The translations under genes were made by a program, and so were the position numbers. A stretch of DNA of 64,000 nucleotides from contig BPGE01000001.1 in NCBI GenBank assembly GCA_026002875.1, positions 186,001 through 250,000 of the forward strand. The letters are read 5' to 3'. Of the stretch, positions 34,613 to 43,784 are shown piece after piece (the first letter of the stretch is position 1; every line of letters starts with the position of its first letter). The DNA is from Bryobacteraceae bacterium (GTDB taxonomy: Bacteria > Acidobacteriota > Terriglobia > Bryobacterales > Bryobacteraceae). Under the pieces are notes generated by a model. That model made no database searches and was not told the DNA's origin. It worked only from the letters and a program-made list of their open reading frames with translations.

Positions 34613-35809
34613 ATGAACTTCTACCTGCTCACGCTGATCAAGATGGCCCTGACGGCCTTCGTGCTGCTCACCTGCTGCGCCTACGCCGTCTGGGTGGAAC
34701 GCAAGGTGCTGGCGCATATCCAGCTCCGCCCCGGTCCCTACCGCGTTGGGCCGCACGGCCTGCTGCAGCCGCTGGCGGACCTGATCAAGCTGCTCACCAA
34801 GGAAGGCATCGTGCCTTCCTACGCCAATCCGTTCTTCTATCTGCTGGCGCCGTTTCTGGCGGTCGCGCTGGCGCTGTCGGCGATCGTCGTCATTCCGTTC
34901 ACGCCCGAGTTCGAGCTGTTCGGCGTGCGCACCGCCATCGGGCTCACGGACCTCAACATCGGCATCCTGTTTCTGCTGGCGCTGAGCTCGCTGGGCGTCT
35001 ACGGCATCGCCATCGGCGGCTGGGCGTCGAACAACAAATACTCGCTGATGGGCAGCCTGCGCTCCTCGGCGCAGATGGTCAGCTACGAGCTGCCGCTGGC
35101 CATGGCCATCGTCAGCCCGCTGCTGATGGTGAACACGCTGAACCTGCGCGAGATCGTCGAGCTGCAGAGCGGCTTTTATTTCGGCGTCCTGCCGAAGTGG
35201 ACCATCTTCGCCGCCCCGGTCCCGCAGGTGCTCGCGTTTCTGATCTTCCTGATCGCCGCGTTTGCGGAAACCAACCGAGTGCCGTTCGACCTGCCGGAAG
35301 CGGAGAGCGAATTGGTGGCGGGCTTCCACACGGAGTACTCGTCGATGATGTTCGCCTCGTTCTTCATGGCCGAGTACGCCAACATCATCACGATCTGCTG
35401 CGTGGCGACGGTGCTGTTCCTGGGCGGCTGGCATCCGCTGTGGCCGTCCCAGTACGGCAGCGACCTGGTTCCCGTGGTGCTGCTCGCAGGCGCCGGTCTG
35501 ATTCTCCTGTTCCACGCCGCGCAGGCGGCGCGCAGGCGCAAGTGGGACCGCTTCACCTTCCCGGTGTTCGGCGTGCTGCTGCTGGCGCTCTCGCCCGTGT
35601 TTCTGGTTCCGATGCTCAAGCCGGTGCTGATTCCGTTCTTCTGGTTCGTGGCCAAAGCCGGCTTCCTGGTGTTCGTCTTCATCTGGATCCGCGGGACGCT
35701 GCCGCGCTACCGCTACGACCAGCTGATGCGGTTCGCGTGGACGTTCCTGTTCCCGCTGTCGCTGGCGAACCTGCTGGTGACGGGGCTGGTGGTGGCGCTG
35801 GCGGGCTGA
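34613..35809 (+). CDS. nuoH: NADH-quinone oxidoreductase subunit H
   Basis: 398-aa membrane subunit (ND1 type) at the junction with the peripheral arm, near the quinone tunnel. Motifs ERKVLAHIQLRPGPYRVG and FAETNRVPFDLPEAESEL are typical. Somewhat longer than the E. coli protein (about 325 aa). It begins four bases after nuoG. nuoI should follow but nuoJ is next, 15 bases on. Confidence 0.96.
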   Translation: MNFYLLTLIKMALTAFVLLTCCAYAVWVERKVLAHIQLRPGPYRVGPHGLLQPLADLIKLLTKEGIVPSYANPFFYLLAPFLAVALALSAIVVIPFTPEFELFGVRTAIGLTDLNIGILFLLALSSLGVYGIAIGGWASNNKYSLMGSLRSSAQMVSYELPLAMAIVSPLLMVNTLNLREIVELQSGFYFGVLPKWTIFAAPVPQVLAFLIFLIAAFAETNRVPFDLPEAESELVAGFHTEYSSMMFASFFMAEYANIITICCVATVLFLGGWHPLWPSQYGSDLVPVVLLAGAGLILLFHAAQAARRRKWDRFTFPVFGVLLLALSPVFLVPMLKPVLIPFFWFVAKAGFLVFVFIWIRGTLPRYRYDQLMRFAWTFLFPLSLANLLVTGLVVALAG

Positions 35810-35824
35810 CGAGGTAACGCAGTC

Positions 35825-36319
35825 ATGGATGTCGTGCTGTTTCTGATCTTCGCGGGCATCGCGGTGGCCTGCGCGCTGAATCTGGTGCTGCAGACGCACC
35901 CGATCTCGAGCGCTCTTTCGCTGATCGGCGTGATGGGCTCGCTCGCCGTTCTGTACCTGCTGCTGGGTGGCGAATTCCTCGCCGCCGTGCAGCTGATCGT
36001 CTACGCGGGCGCCATCATGGTGCTGTTCGTCTTCGTCATCATGCTGCTCAACGCGGGCAGTGAAAAACGGCCTTCGAAAAAGGTCGTGCGCACTGCTGTG
36101 GCCCTGCCGCTGCTGTTCACGCTCGCCGGCGTGGTGGCGTACGTCCTGACGACGCAGGTGCCGCGGACGGAGACGGTCAGGTTCGGCGCGTATGTCGTCG
36201 GGCCGTACGAGATCGGCAAGTCCCTGTTCACGACCTGGCTGCTGCCGTTCGAAGTGACCTCGATCCTGATCCTGATCGCCATCCTGGGGGCGGTCGTTCT
36301 GGCGAGGAAGGAGATCTGA
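35825..36319 (+). CDS. nuoJ: NADH-quinone oxidoreductase subunit J
   Basis: 164-aa membrane subunit (ND6 type) with five predicted helices. The segment LLGGEFLAAVQLIVYAGAIM contains the pi-bulge-type helix of the family. It ends three bases before nuoK. Confidence 0.93.
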   Translation: MDVVLFLIFAGIAVACALNLVLQTHPISSALSLIGVMGSLAVLYLLLGGEFLAAVQLIVYAGAIMVLFVFVIMLLNAGSEKRPSKKVVRTAVALPLLFTLAGVVAYVLTTQVPRTETVRFGAYVVGPYEIGKSLFTTWLLPFEVTSILILIAILGAVVLARKEI

Positions 36320-36322
36320 GCG

Positions 36323-36655
36323 ATGCCGGACCTGGCGCAAATGCTCGCCGCTGAAGTGCCGCTGAGCTGGTATCTGATTCTCAGCGTGATCCTGTTCGTG
36401 ATCGGCGCCGCGGGGTTCCTCATCCGGCGCAACATCATCACCGTGTTCATGTGCATCGAGCTGATGCTGAACGCGGTGAACCTGTCCTTCATCGCCTTCA
36501 GCCACAAGCTGAAGATGGTGGACGGCCACATCTACAGCTTCTTCGTGATGGTCGTGGCGGCGGCCGAGGCGGCCGTCGGCCTCGCCATCATCCTGACGGT
36601 CTTCAAGAACCGCGAGACGCTGGAAATCGACGAAGTCTCTTCGCTGAAGCTCTGA
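36323..36655 (+). CDS. nuoK: NADH-quinone oxidoreductase subunit K
   Basis: 110-aa membrane subunit (ND4L type), three helices with the buried Glu residues in MCIELMLNAVNLSF and AAAEAAVGLAI that take part in proton transfer. GGAG lies nine bases before the ATG. Confidence 0.96.
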   Translation: MPDLAQMLAAEVPLSWYLILSVILFVIGAAGFLIRRNIITVFMCIELMLNAVNLSFIAFSHKLKMVDGHIYSFFVMVVAAAEAAVGLAIILTVFKNRETLEIDEVSSLKL

Positions 36656-36659
36656 TCCG

Positions 36660-38510
36660 ATGCAACACCTCTGGCTTATTCCCGCATTTCCGCTCGCCGG
36701 GTTCCTCGTCAACGGAATCGCCGGGCGGAGGCTCTCGAAGCCGCTGGTCAACGCGTTCGCCGTGGGCAGCGTGCTGCTGTCGTTCCTGTGGGTGCTGAAA
36801 GTGCTCGCCGGGCTGCAGCCGCTCGAGTCGGCCTACACCGAGCGCTACTTCACCTGGATTCAGAGCGGCTACGTCAACATCGGCTTCGACTTCATGGTGG
36901 ACCGCCTCACGGCGGTGATGCTGCTGGTGGTCACCGGCATCGGCACGCTGATCCATATCTATTCAATCGGCTACATGGCCCACGAAGACGGCTACAGCCG
37001 CTTCTTCGCCTACCTGAACCTGTTCATGTTCTTCATGCTGGTGCTGGTGCTGGCGGCCAACTACCTGGTGCTGTTCATCGGCTGGGAAGGCGTCGGGCTG
37101 TGCTCGTACCTGCTGATCGGCTTCTATTACCTGAAGAAGAGCGCGACGGACGCGGGCAAGAAGGCGTTCGTCGTGAACCGCGTCGGCGACCTCGGCTTCT
37201 CGCTCGGCATGTTCCTGACGCTGCTGACGTTCGGCTCGCTGGACTTCGCCACGGTCTTCGGCAGGGCGCAGGCGGACGCAGCGGCGCTGAACCCGCAGAC
37301 GATCACGCTGATCTGCATTCTTCTGCTGGTAGGCGCGACGGGCAAGAGCGCGCAGGTGCCGCTCTACGTCTGGCTGCCGGACGCCATGGAAGGCCCCACT
37401 CCGGTCAGCGCCCTCATCCATGCCGCGACGATGGTCACGGCGGGCGTCTACATGGTGGCGCGCTCGGCGCCGCTCTACAACCTGTCTCCCACGGCGATGG
37501 AAGTGGTGGCGATCGTCGGGCTGCTGACCGCCGTCATGGCGGCGACGATCGGCATGACGCAGTACGACATCAAGAAGGTCTTCGCGTACTCGACGGTCAG
37601 CCAGCTTGGCTACATGTTTCTCGGCCTCGGCGTGGGGGCGTACTCGGCGGGCGTGTTCCATATCATGACGCACGCCTTCTTCAAGGCGCTGCTGTTCCTC
37701 GGCGCGGGCAGCGTGATCCACGCGCTCAACGGCGAGCAGGACCTGCGCATGATGGGCGGGCTGCGCTCGAAGATTCCTGTGACGTTCACCGTGCTGCTGG
37801 CGGCCGCGGTGGCCATCGCGGGCGTGCCTCCGTTTTCGGGATTCCACTCGAAAGACGCGATTCTGCTGGCCGCGCACGCCCACGCGCCCTGGATGTTCTG
37901 GGTGGGCGTCGTGACGGCGGCGATGACGGCCTTCTACGTCTTCCGCGCGATTTTCCTCTGCTTCTTCGGCTCGTACCGCGGAGATGCGCACCCGCACGAG
38001 TCGCCGCTCGTGATGACCTTGCCGCTCGGCGTGCTGGCGCTGCTGAGCCTCGCCGGCGGCTACTTCAACGTGCCGCACTATCTGGAGCCGCTGTTCGGCG
38101 GCGAGCATGCGCCGCATGACGAAACGCTGGTGGCGGCTTCAGTGGCGGCAGGGCTGCTCGGCATCGGGCTGGCATGGCTTTTTTATGTGGCCGCGCCGAG
38201 CCTGCCGGAGCGGATTGCAGAAACGCTCGGCGGGCTGTACCGGCTGGTCTACAACAAGTACTACGTGGACGAAGCCTATGACGCCCTGATCGTGCATCCC
38301 ATCCGCGACGGCTCGCGCGCCCTGCTGTGGGGCGTGATGGACGCTCGCATCGTCGATGGCGCCGTGAATGGCGTGGGAGCGCTGGCGCGGTCCGTGGGCG
38401 CCGGGCTGCGGACCTGGCAGTCCGGCTACATCCGGCGGTACGCGGCGTGGGTGGTTCTGGGCTCGGCTGCGCTGGTAGCCGTGGCCGCGTTCTGGGGAGG
38501 TGCCCGGTGA
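36660..38510 (+). CDS. nuoL: NADH-quinone oxidoreductase subunit L
   Basis: 616-aa antiporter-like subunit at the distal end of the membrane arm, with the long lateral helix at the C-terminus. Core motifs include FIGWEGVGLCSYLLIGF (Glu in TM5), LPDAMEGPTPVSALIHAATM (Lys/His region) and HAFFKALLFLGAG. Its stop codon overlaps nuoM as GTGA. Confidence 0.97.
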   Translation: MQHLWLIPAFPLAGFLVNGIAGRRLSKPLVNAFAVGSVLLSFLWVLKVLAGLQPLESAYTERYFTWIQSGYVNIGFDFMVDRLTAVMLLVVTGIGTLIHIYSIGYMAHEDGYSRFFAYLNLFMFFMLVLVLAANYLVLFIGWEGVGLCSYLLIGFYYLKKSATDAGKKAFVVNRVGDLGFSLGMFLTLLTFGSLDFATVFGRAQADAAALNPQTITLICILLLVGATGKSAQVPLYVWLPDAMEGPTPVSALIHAATMVTAGVYMVARSAPLYNLSPTAMEVVAIVGLLTAVMAATIGMTQYDIKKVFAYSTVSQLGYMFLGLGVGAYSAGVFHIMTHAFFKALLFLGAGSVIHALNGEQDLRMMGGLRSKIPVTFTVLLAAAVAIAGVPPFSGFHSKDAILLAAHAHAPWMFWVGVVTAAMTAFYVFRAIFLCFFGSYRGDAHPHESPLVMTLPLGVLALLSLAGGYFNVPHYLEPLFGGEHAPHDETLVAASVAAGLLGIGLAWLFYVAAPSLPERIAETLGGLYRLVYNKYYVDEAYDALIVHPIRDGSRALLWGVMDARIVDGAVNGVGALARSVGAGLRTWQSGYIRRYAAWVVLGSAALVAVAAFWGGAR

Positions 38511-40027
38511 ATCTGCTGGACATTCTTCTGCTGATCCCTGCTGCGGGCGCGCTGATCACCGCCGCCTTGCCTTCGAGCAATCCGGGGCTGCTGCGCAAGT
38601 TCACGCTGTTTGTTTCGCTGATCGCCTTTCTGCTGTCGCTGGCGCTGATCGCGCCCGTCAACGCCGCGCCGGACCGTTATGCCATCGAGACCAACGTGGT
38701 CTGGATCGAACATCCGGCCATCCGCTATCACGTCGGCGTCGACGGGCTCAGCCTGTGGCTCATCATCCTGTCCACGTTCCTGACGCCGATCTGCGTGCTG
38801 GTCAGCTGGAAGCACATCGAGGACCGGGTCAAGGAGTTTCACGTCTTTCTGCTCTTCCTGCTGTTCGGCGTCATCGGCGTGTTCGTGGCGCTGGATCTGT
38901 TCCTGTTCTTCGTGTTCTGGGAAGTCTCGCTGGTTCCGATGTATTTCCTCATCGGCATCTGGGGACACGACCGGCGCATTTACGCCGCGGTGAAGTTCTT
39001 CCTCTACACGATGGCCGGCTCGGCGCTGATGCTGGCGGCGATGATCTGGATCTACAACCGCACGGGCACGTTCGACCTGCCTCTGCTGCTGGACATGCTG
39101 GCCACGCGGCAGCTCGTCTTCGGCGCATCCGAGGCGTTCTGGCTGTTCCTGGCCTTCTTTATCGCCTTCGCGATCAAGGTGCCGCTGTTCCCGCTGCATA
39201 CATGGCTGCCGGACGCGCACGGCGAAGCGCCGACTGCCGGCTCGGTGATGCTGGCGAGCGTCCTGCTGAAACTGGGCACCTACGGTCTGGTGCGCATCTC
39301 GCTGCCGATGTTTCCCGACGCCGCGCGGGAGAACGCTCCGTGGATCATCGCGCTGGCGATCGCGGGCATCATTTACGGCGCGCTGGTGGCGATGGTGCAG
39401 CCGAACATGAAGCGGCTGGTGGCGTACAGCTCCGTGAGCCACCTCGGCTTCGTCGTGCTCGGCATCTTCACCTTCACGCAGGTGGGCCTCGACGGCGCGG
39501 TGTACCAGATGCTCAACCATGGCATCTCCACGGGCGCGCTCTTCATCCTTGTCGGGCTGCTGTACGAGCGGCGCCACTCGCTCGAGATCGCCGATTACGG
39601 CGGCGTGGGCGGCGTTGCGCCGTGGCTCTCGACCGCGTTCGTCATCACTTCGCTGGCCAGCATCGGGCTGCCGCTGTTGAACAATTTCGTCGGCGAGTTC
39701 CTGGTGTTGCAGGGTGCGGCGCAGGCGAAGTTCCTCTACGCCGTGCTGGCCGGGACGGGCGTCATCCTGTCGGCCGTGTACATGTTGTGGCTGGTGCAGC
39801 GCGCCTTCTACGGTCCCGCCCCCGACGCCGTGAAACACCATGTGACCGACATGAACGGCCGGGAGTGGGCGCTGGTGCTGCCCCTCGTGGTCATGATGGT
39901 GTGGATGGGCGTGGGGCCGCAGTCGTTCCTGCCCGCCATCAGCGCGCAGAACCGGCAGGTGCTGGAACTGGTTTCCGGCGAGCCGCAGATCGAGAAATCC
40001 GCTCAGGAAGTTGCTCATGTCCGTTAG
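38507..40027 (+). CDS. nuoM: NADH-quinone oxidoreductase subunit M
   Basis: 506-aa antiporter-like subunit. Motifs FFVFWEVSLVPMYFLIGIWG (key Glu), VPLFPLHTWLPDAHGEAPT and YSSVSHLGFVVLG. The start is GTG at 38507 overlapping the nuoL stop; the open frame upstream is inside nuoL. It overlaps nuoN by 11 bases. Confidence 0.97.
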   Translation: MNLLDILLLIPAAGALITAALPSSNPGLLRKFTLFVSLIAFLLSLALIAPVNAAPDRYAIETNVVWIEHPAIRYHVGVDGLSLWLIILSTFLTPICVLVSWKHIEDRVKEFHVFLLFLLFGVIGVFVALDLFLFFVFWEVSLVPMYFLIGIWGHDRRIYAAVKFFLYTMAGSALMLAAMIWIYNRTGTFDLPLLLDMLATRQLVFGASEAFWLFLAFFIAFAIKVPLFPLHTWLPDAHGEAPTAGSVMLASVLLKLGTYGLVRISLPMFPDAARENAPWIIALAIAGIIYGALVAMVQPNMKRLVAYSSVSHLGFVVLGIFTFTQVGLDGAVYQMLNHGISTGALFILVGLLYERRHSLEIADYGGVGGVAPWLSTAFVITSLASIGLPLLNNFVGEFLVLQGAAQAKFLYAVLAGTGVILSAVYMLWLVQRAFYGPAPDAVKHHVTDMNGREWALVLPLVVMMVWMGVGPQSFLPAISAQNRQVLELVSGEPQIEKSAQEVAHVR

Positions 40028-41483
40028 TTCCATCCCCTCCGTGCAGGAGATCTTGCGATTCGCGCCGGAGATTGCGCTGTCTCTGGGCGGCACGGTCGTC
40101 ATGCTGGGCGAGGCAGGCATCAGAAACGGCAGCCGCGCCCGGCTGGCGGTGATCACGTTCCTGACGCTGCTGGCGGCGGCTGTGCTGTCCGTCGCCGTGG
40201 GCGCCGATCCCGGACCGGCGTTTTCGAATCTCCTCGCCGTGGACGGCTTCGCCACGTTCTTCCGCGTGCTTGTATGCGCCGCGGGCATGCTTGTCGTGCT
40301 GATCTCGACGAACTACCTGCGGCAGGAAGGGCATGATTCGGGCGAATACTACGCGCTGATTCTCTTCTCTGTCGCCGGCCAGTGCCTGATGGCGGCGTCC
40401 AACGAGCTGATCATGCTTTTCATCGGGCTCGAGTGTTCTTCGATTGCGAGCTACGTTCTGGCGGGCTATCTGCGCGACGACAGACGCAACAACGAAGCCG
40501 CGCTGAAGTATTTCCTGCTCGGCTCGTTCGCCTCGGCGTTCTTCCTCTACGGCGCCGCGTGGCTGTGGGGCGCCACGGGAACGACGAATCTGAGCGAAGT
40601 CCGGCGGCTGCTGCTGGACCCTGCAGCGGGCGTCAGCAGCACGATGGTTGCTGGCGCGGCGGCGCTGCTGCTGGTAGGGCTGGCCTTCAAGGTTTCGGCG
40701 GCGCCCTTCCAGATGTGGGCGCCGGACGTCTATCAGGGCGCGCCCGCTCCGGTGGCTGCCTTCCTGAGCGTCGGACCGAAGGCCGCTGCGTTCGCCATGT
40801 TCCTGCGGATTCTGATGACCGCGTTCGTGCCGCTGCGCGAGCGCTGGGAGCCCGTGCTGTGGGTGGTGGCGCTGGCCACGATGATAATCGGCAACTTCGC
40901 GGCGCTGTGGCAGACCAACGTGAAGCGTCTTCTCGCCTACAGCTCGATCGCGCACGCCGGCTACATTCTGGTGGCGCTGACGGCGATGTCCGACACGGGC
41001 GCGGCGGCGGCGATGTTCTACCTCGCGGCCTACACGTTCATGAACATCGGCGCGTTCGCCGTGGTGACCTTTGTGTCGGGACGCGGCGAAAAGCACGTGG
41101 AGCTGATGGACCTGGCCGGGCTGAGCCGGCGCTCGCCGGCGATGGCCGCCGTGCTGTCCATCTTCCTGCTCTCGCTGACGGGCGTGCCGCTGACCGCAGG
41201 CTTCTTCGGCAAGTTCTACATCTTCAAGGCGGCGCTCGACGCGGACCTTGTCTGGCTGGCGGTGCTTGGCCTGCTGAACAGCGCCGTGGCCGCGTATTAC
41301 TACCTGCGCATCATCGTGATGATGTACATGCATGAGCCTTCCATCGGCGCCGAGCCGCTGCCCGCGCCCGCGCCCGGCATCCGCTGGGCTCTGGCGGCAA
41401 GCGTGGCGGGCACGTTCGTGCTCGGCGTGGCGCCGTCGCTCGTGCTGGACTACGCAACCGCCAGCGCGCCGCTGCTGCGGTGA
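40017..41483 (+). CDS. nuoN: NADH-quinone oxidoreductase subunit N
   Basis: 488-aa antiporter-like subunit (ND2 type). Motifs LFIGLECSSIASYVLAGY (key Glu), FQMWAPDVYQGAPAPVAAF and YSSIAHAGYILV. The ATG at 40017 has AGGAAG seven bases upstream; an in-frame TTG two codons earlier is less likely. Last gene of the operon. Confidence 0.96.
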   Translation: MSVSSIPSVQEILRFAPEIALSLGGTVVMLGEAGIRNGSRARLAVITFLTLLAAAVLSVAVGADPGPAFSNLLAVDGFATFFRVLVCAAGMLVVLISTNYLRQEGHDSGEYYALILFSVAGQCLMAASNELIMLFIGLECSSIASYVLAGYLRDDRRNNEAALKYFLLGSFASAFFLYGAAWLWGATGTTNLSEVRRLLLDPAAGVSSTMVAGAAALLLVGLAFKVSAAPFQMWAPDVYQGAPAPVAAFLSVGPKAAAFAMFLRILMTAFVPLRERWEPVLWVVALATMIIGNFAALWQTNVKRLLAYSSIAHAGYILVALTAMSDTGAAAAMFYLAAYTFMNIGAFAVVTFVSGRGEKHVELMDLAGLSRRSPAMAAVLSIFLLSLTGVPLTAGFFGKFYIFKAALDADLVWLAVLGLLNSAVAAYYYLRIIVMMYMHEPSIGAEPLPAPAPGIRWALAASVAGTFVLGVAPSLVLDYATASAPLLR

Positions 41484-41562
41484 ACAGGCCGTTCTTGACC
41501 GCCCCTTGCAAGGGAGCGCCGGTCAGCCGCGTGCGCAGGATTCGCAACGACAGCCCGCAGAA

Positions 41563-41592
41563 AAAAGGGTAATTGTGTTCCTGTCCCCTTTT
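41563..41592. terminator. Bidirectional terminator with REP-like flavour
   Basis: AAAAGGG and CCCTTTT form a 7-bp stem around a 16-base loop, with A- and T-runs on both sides. It ends the nuo operon on the plus strand and queA on the minus strand. The minus-strand wording AAAAGGGGACAGG resembles the ends of REP elements linked to REP-associated transposases in other bacteria (from memory, not searched). Upstream, a 12-base palindrome (CCCTTGCAAGGG) within a TGACCG/CGGTCA pair adds more structure. Confidence 0.65.
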
Positions 41593-42612
41593 CTAGAGGA
41601 TCAGCATGCAGTCGCCATAGCTGAAGAAGCGGTAGCGCTGTTCGACGGCATGGCGGTAGGCGCCGAGGATCAGGTCTTTGCCGCCGAAGGCGCACACCAG
41701 AAGCAGCAGGCTGGACTTCGGCAGGTGGAAGTTGGTCAACATTGCGTCCACGGCGCGGAACGCATATCCCGGATAGACGAACAGGTCCGTCTCGCCCTCG
41801 CAAGCGCTCAGCCCGCCGTTCCGGGCGGCGGACTCCAGCGTCCGCACGACGGTCGTCCCCACGGCGATGCGCCGGCTGGCCGAGGCGAGCATCGCCGCCG
41901 ACTCCGGCGGGATCGAGTAGCGCTCCGAGTGCAGCCGGTTCTCTTCAACCGTATCGTTCAGCAGCGGCTGGAACGTCCCCAAACCGACGTGCAGGGTGAC
42001 GGGCGCGATCTCCGCGCCCGCGGCGCGGCAGGCCTCCAGCACCTCGGGCGTGAAGTGCAGCCCGGCCGTGGGCGCTGCGGCCGATCCCGGGTGGCGGGCG
42101 TAAACCGTCTGATATCTTTCGCGGTCCCCCGCCTGATCCGGCCGGTGAATGTAAGGCGGCAGCGGCACGTGGCCGCTCCGCTCCATTTCCGCGTCCAGAT
42201 CTCCTTCGCAATCCACACGCACCAGCCGCTCGCCGCGGACACGCGTCTCCAGAATCTCGACAGACAACCGTTCCGAAATCTGCACGCGCGCGCCCTCATG
42301 CAGATGCCTGCCCGGGCGCACCAGCGCCGTCCAGAGCGTGCGCTCCGGGTTCTGCGGGGTCAGCAGGAAGATCTCGACATCCCGCGAATAGCCTTCCTTC
42401 CGCCCGAACAGCCGGCAGGGGACCACGCGCGTGTCGTTGATGACAAGGCAATCGCCCGCGCGCAGGAACTGCGGCAGGTCGCGGAAGCGGCGGTCTTCCA
42501 GCCGCCCGGTGGCGCGGTCCACCACCAGCATCCGCGAGGCCGCCCTGTCCTCCAGCGGCGCCTGAGCAATCAATTCATCTGGAAGGCGATAATCGAATTC
42601 AGAGAGGTTCAT
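41593..42612 (-). CDS. queA: S-adenosylmethionine:tRNA ribosyltransferase-isomerase
   Basis: Transfers and isomerises ribose from SAM to preQ1 in tRNA, the epoxyqueuosine step of queuosine synthesis. 339 aa with the family start MNLSEFDYRLPDELIAQ-P, then NDTRVVPCRLFG, GSAAAPTAGLHFT and NFHLPKSSLLLLV. Complete. It is divergent from tsaD, another tRNA modification gene, with 63 bases between them. Confidence 0.96.
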   Translation of the reverse strand: MNLSEFDYRLPDELIAQAPLEDRAASRMLVVDRATGRLEDRRFRDLPQFLRAGDCLVINDTRVVPCRLFGRKEGYSRDVEIFLLTPQNPERTLWTALVRPGRHLHEGARVQISERLSVEILETRVRGERLVRVDCEGDLDAEMERSGHVPLPPYIHRPDQAGDRERYQTVYARHPGSAAAPTAGLHFTPEVLEACRAAGAEIAPVTLHVGLGTFQPLLNDTVEENRLHSERYSIPPESAAMLASASRRIAVGTTVVRTLESAARNGGLSACEGETDLFVYPGYAFRAVDAMLTNFHLPKSSLLLLVCAFGGKDLILGAYRHAVEQRYRFFSYGDCMLIL

Positions 42613-42626
42613 TCGGTGGTACTACA

Positions 42627-42646
42627 CGGCCCGTCTCCACGGGCCG
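42627..42646. repeat. 8-bp inverted repeat between queA and tsaD
   Basis: CGGCCCGT and ACGGGCCG around a CTCC loop, in the short gap between two divergent tRNA modification genes. It may be an operator or a 5' hairpin of the queA transcript. A -10-like TACTAT (42654-42659) for tsaD lies next to it. Confidence 0.5.
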
Positions 42647-42675
42647 CAACGTCTACTATACCCATTTGAGGACGC

Positions 42676-43758
42676 ATGCCGTACATCCTGGGCATTGAGA
42701 CCTCGTGCGATGAAACCGCCGCCGCCATTGTCGCGCGCGACGGAGAGGTGCTGTCCAGCGTCGTGGCGAGCCAGACGGCGACGCACGGCAAATATGGCGG
42801 CGTCGTGCCCGAGCTGGCCTCGCGCGAGCATCTCCGTGCCATCGTACCCGTCGTCCGCCAGGCGATGGAAGAGGCGCACGCCTCCTGGGCTGACCTGGCT
42901 GCCGTGGCTGCCACCGCGGGACCGGGCCTGGTGGGCTCGCTTCTTGTCGGTCTGACCTTCGCCAAAGGCATCTGCGCCGTGCGCCGCCTGCCTCTGATCG
43001 GGGTCAACCACCTCGAAGGGCACATTCATGCTGTCGTCTTGGATGCACGAAGGTCGGGCGAGGAGATTGAAATGCCGTCTCTCGCGCTGGTGGCCAGCGG
43101 CGGGCATACGCACCTGTTTCTGTGGCCCGGGGGGAATCACTACCGCCTGTTGGGAAAGACGCGCGACGACGCCGCAGGTGAGGCTTACGACAAGGTGGCC
43201 AAACTGCTGGGCTTCGGCTATCCCGGCGGACCCGTTCTGGATCAGCTCGCCGTGCACGGCAACCCTGACGCCATCGCGCTGCCCATGGCGAAGATGAAAG
43301 GCAACGCCCTGGACTTCAGCTTCAGCGGGCTGAAAACCGCCGTCCTGCGCTGGGTGCAGTCGCACGAGATGGCGGACGAAATCGCGGCGCGGCGCGAGCT
43401 GCTCAAGCGCAATCCGCACCCCTCCGCGCAGGAGTGGCTGGAGGTGACGCCGCAGGCGACGCTGGACGTCATTGCCGCATTTCAGCGGGTCGTCGTCGAA
43501 GAACTCCTGAAGCGCGTCGAACGCGCCGCCGAAGACACCGGCGCCCGCTCCGTCATCATCTCCGGCGGCGTCGCCTGCAACGCGGGACTCCGGCGCGCGG
43601 CTCGCAGCGGGCGGCTTCCCTGCAGGGCTTACTTCCCGACGCCGCATCTGTCCACCGACAACGCCGCCATGATTGCCGCGGCGGCGTGGCCGAAGTTCGA
43701 GCGCGGCGAGTTCGACGATCTGTCGCTGAAAGCCCAGGCCAATCTCGCCCTCGCCTGA
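42676..43758 (+). CDS. tsaD: tRNA N6-adenosine threonylcarbamoyltransferase
   Basis: Makes t6A37 in ANN-decoding tRNAs. 360 aa of the ASKHA fold. Metal-binding His pair in HLEGHIHA, nucleotide motifs [38 protein letters not shown] and SGGVACN. GAGGA precedes the ATG. Its partners TsaB/C/E are not in the window. Confidence 0.96.
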   Translation: MPYILGIETSCDETAAAIVARDGEVLSSVVASQTATHGKYGGVVPELASREHLRAIVPVVRQAMEEAHASWADLAAVAATAGPGLVGSLLVGLTFAKGICAVRRLPLIGVNHLEGHIHAVVLDARRSGEEIEMPSLALVASGGHTHLFLWPGGNHYRLLGKTRDDAAGEAYDKVAKLLGFGYPGGPVLDQLAVHGNPDAIALPMAKMKGNALDFSFSGLKTAVLRWVQSHEMADEIAARRELLKRNPHPSAQEWLEVTPQATLDVIAAFQRVVVEELLKRVERAAEDTGARSVIISGGVACNAGLRRAARSGRLPCRAYFPTPHLSTDNAAMIAAAAWPKFERGEFDDLSLKAQANLALA

Positions 43759-43784
43759 TCCGCGGCCGGGCATACAATCGACCC

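Noticed and set aside
28887-35825. Hidden nuoB or nuoI within the nuo operon
   Set aside because: The only candidate gaps (8 and 15 bases) are far too small, and no other frame shows the NuoB or 2x[4Fe-4S] NuoI cysteine motifs.
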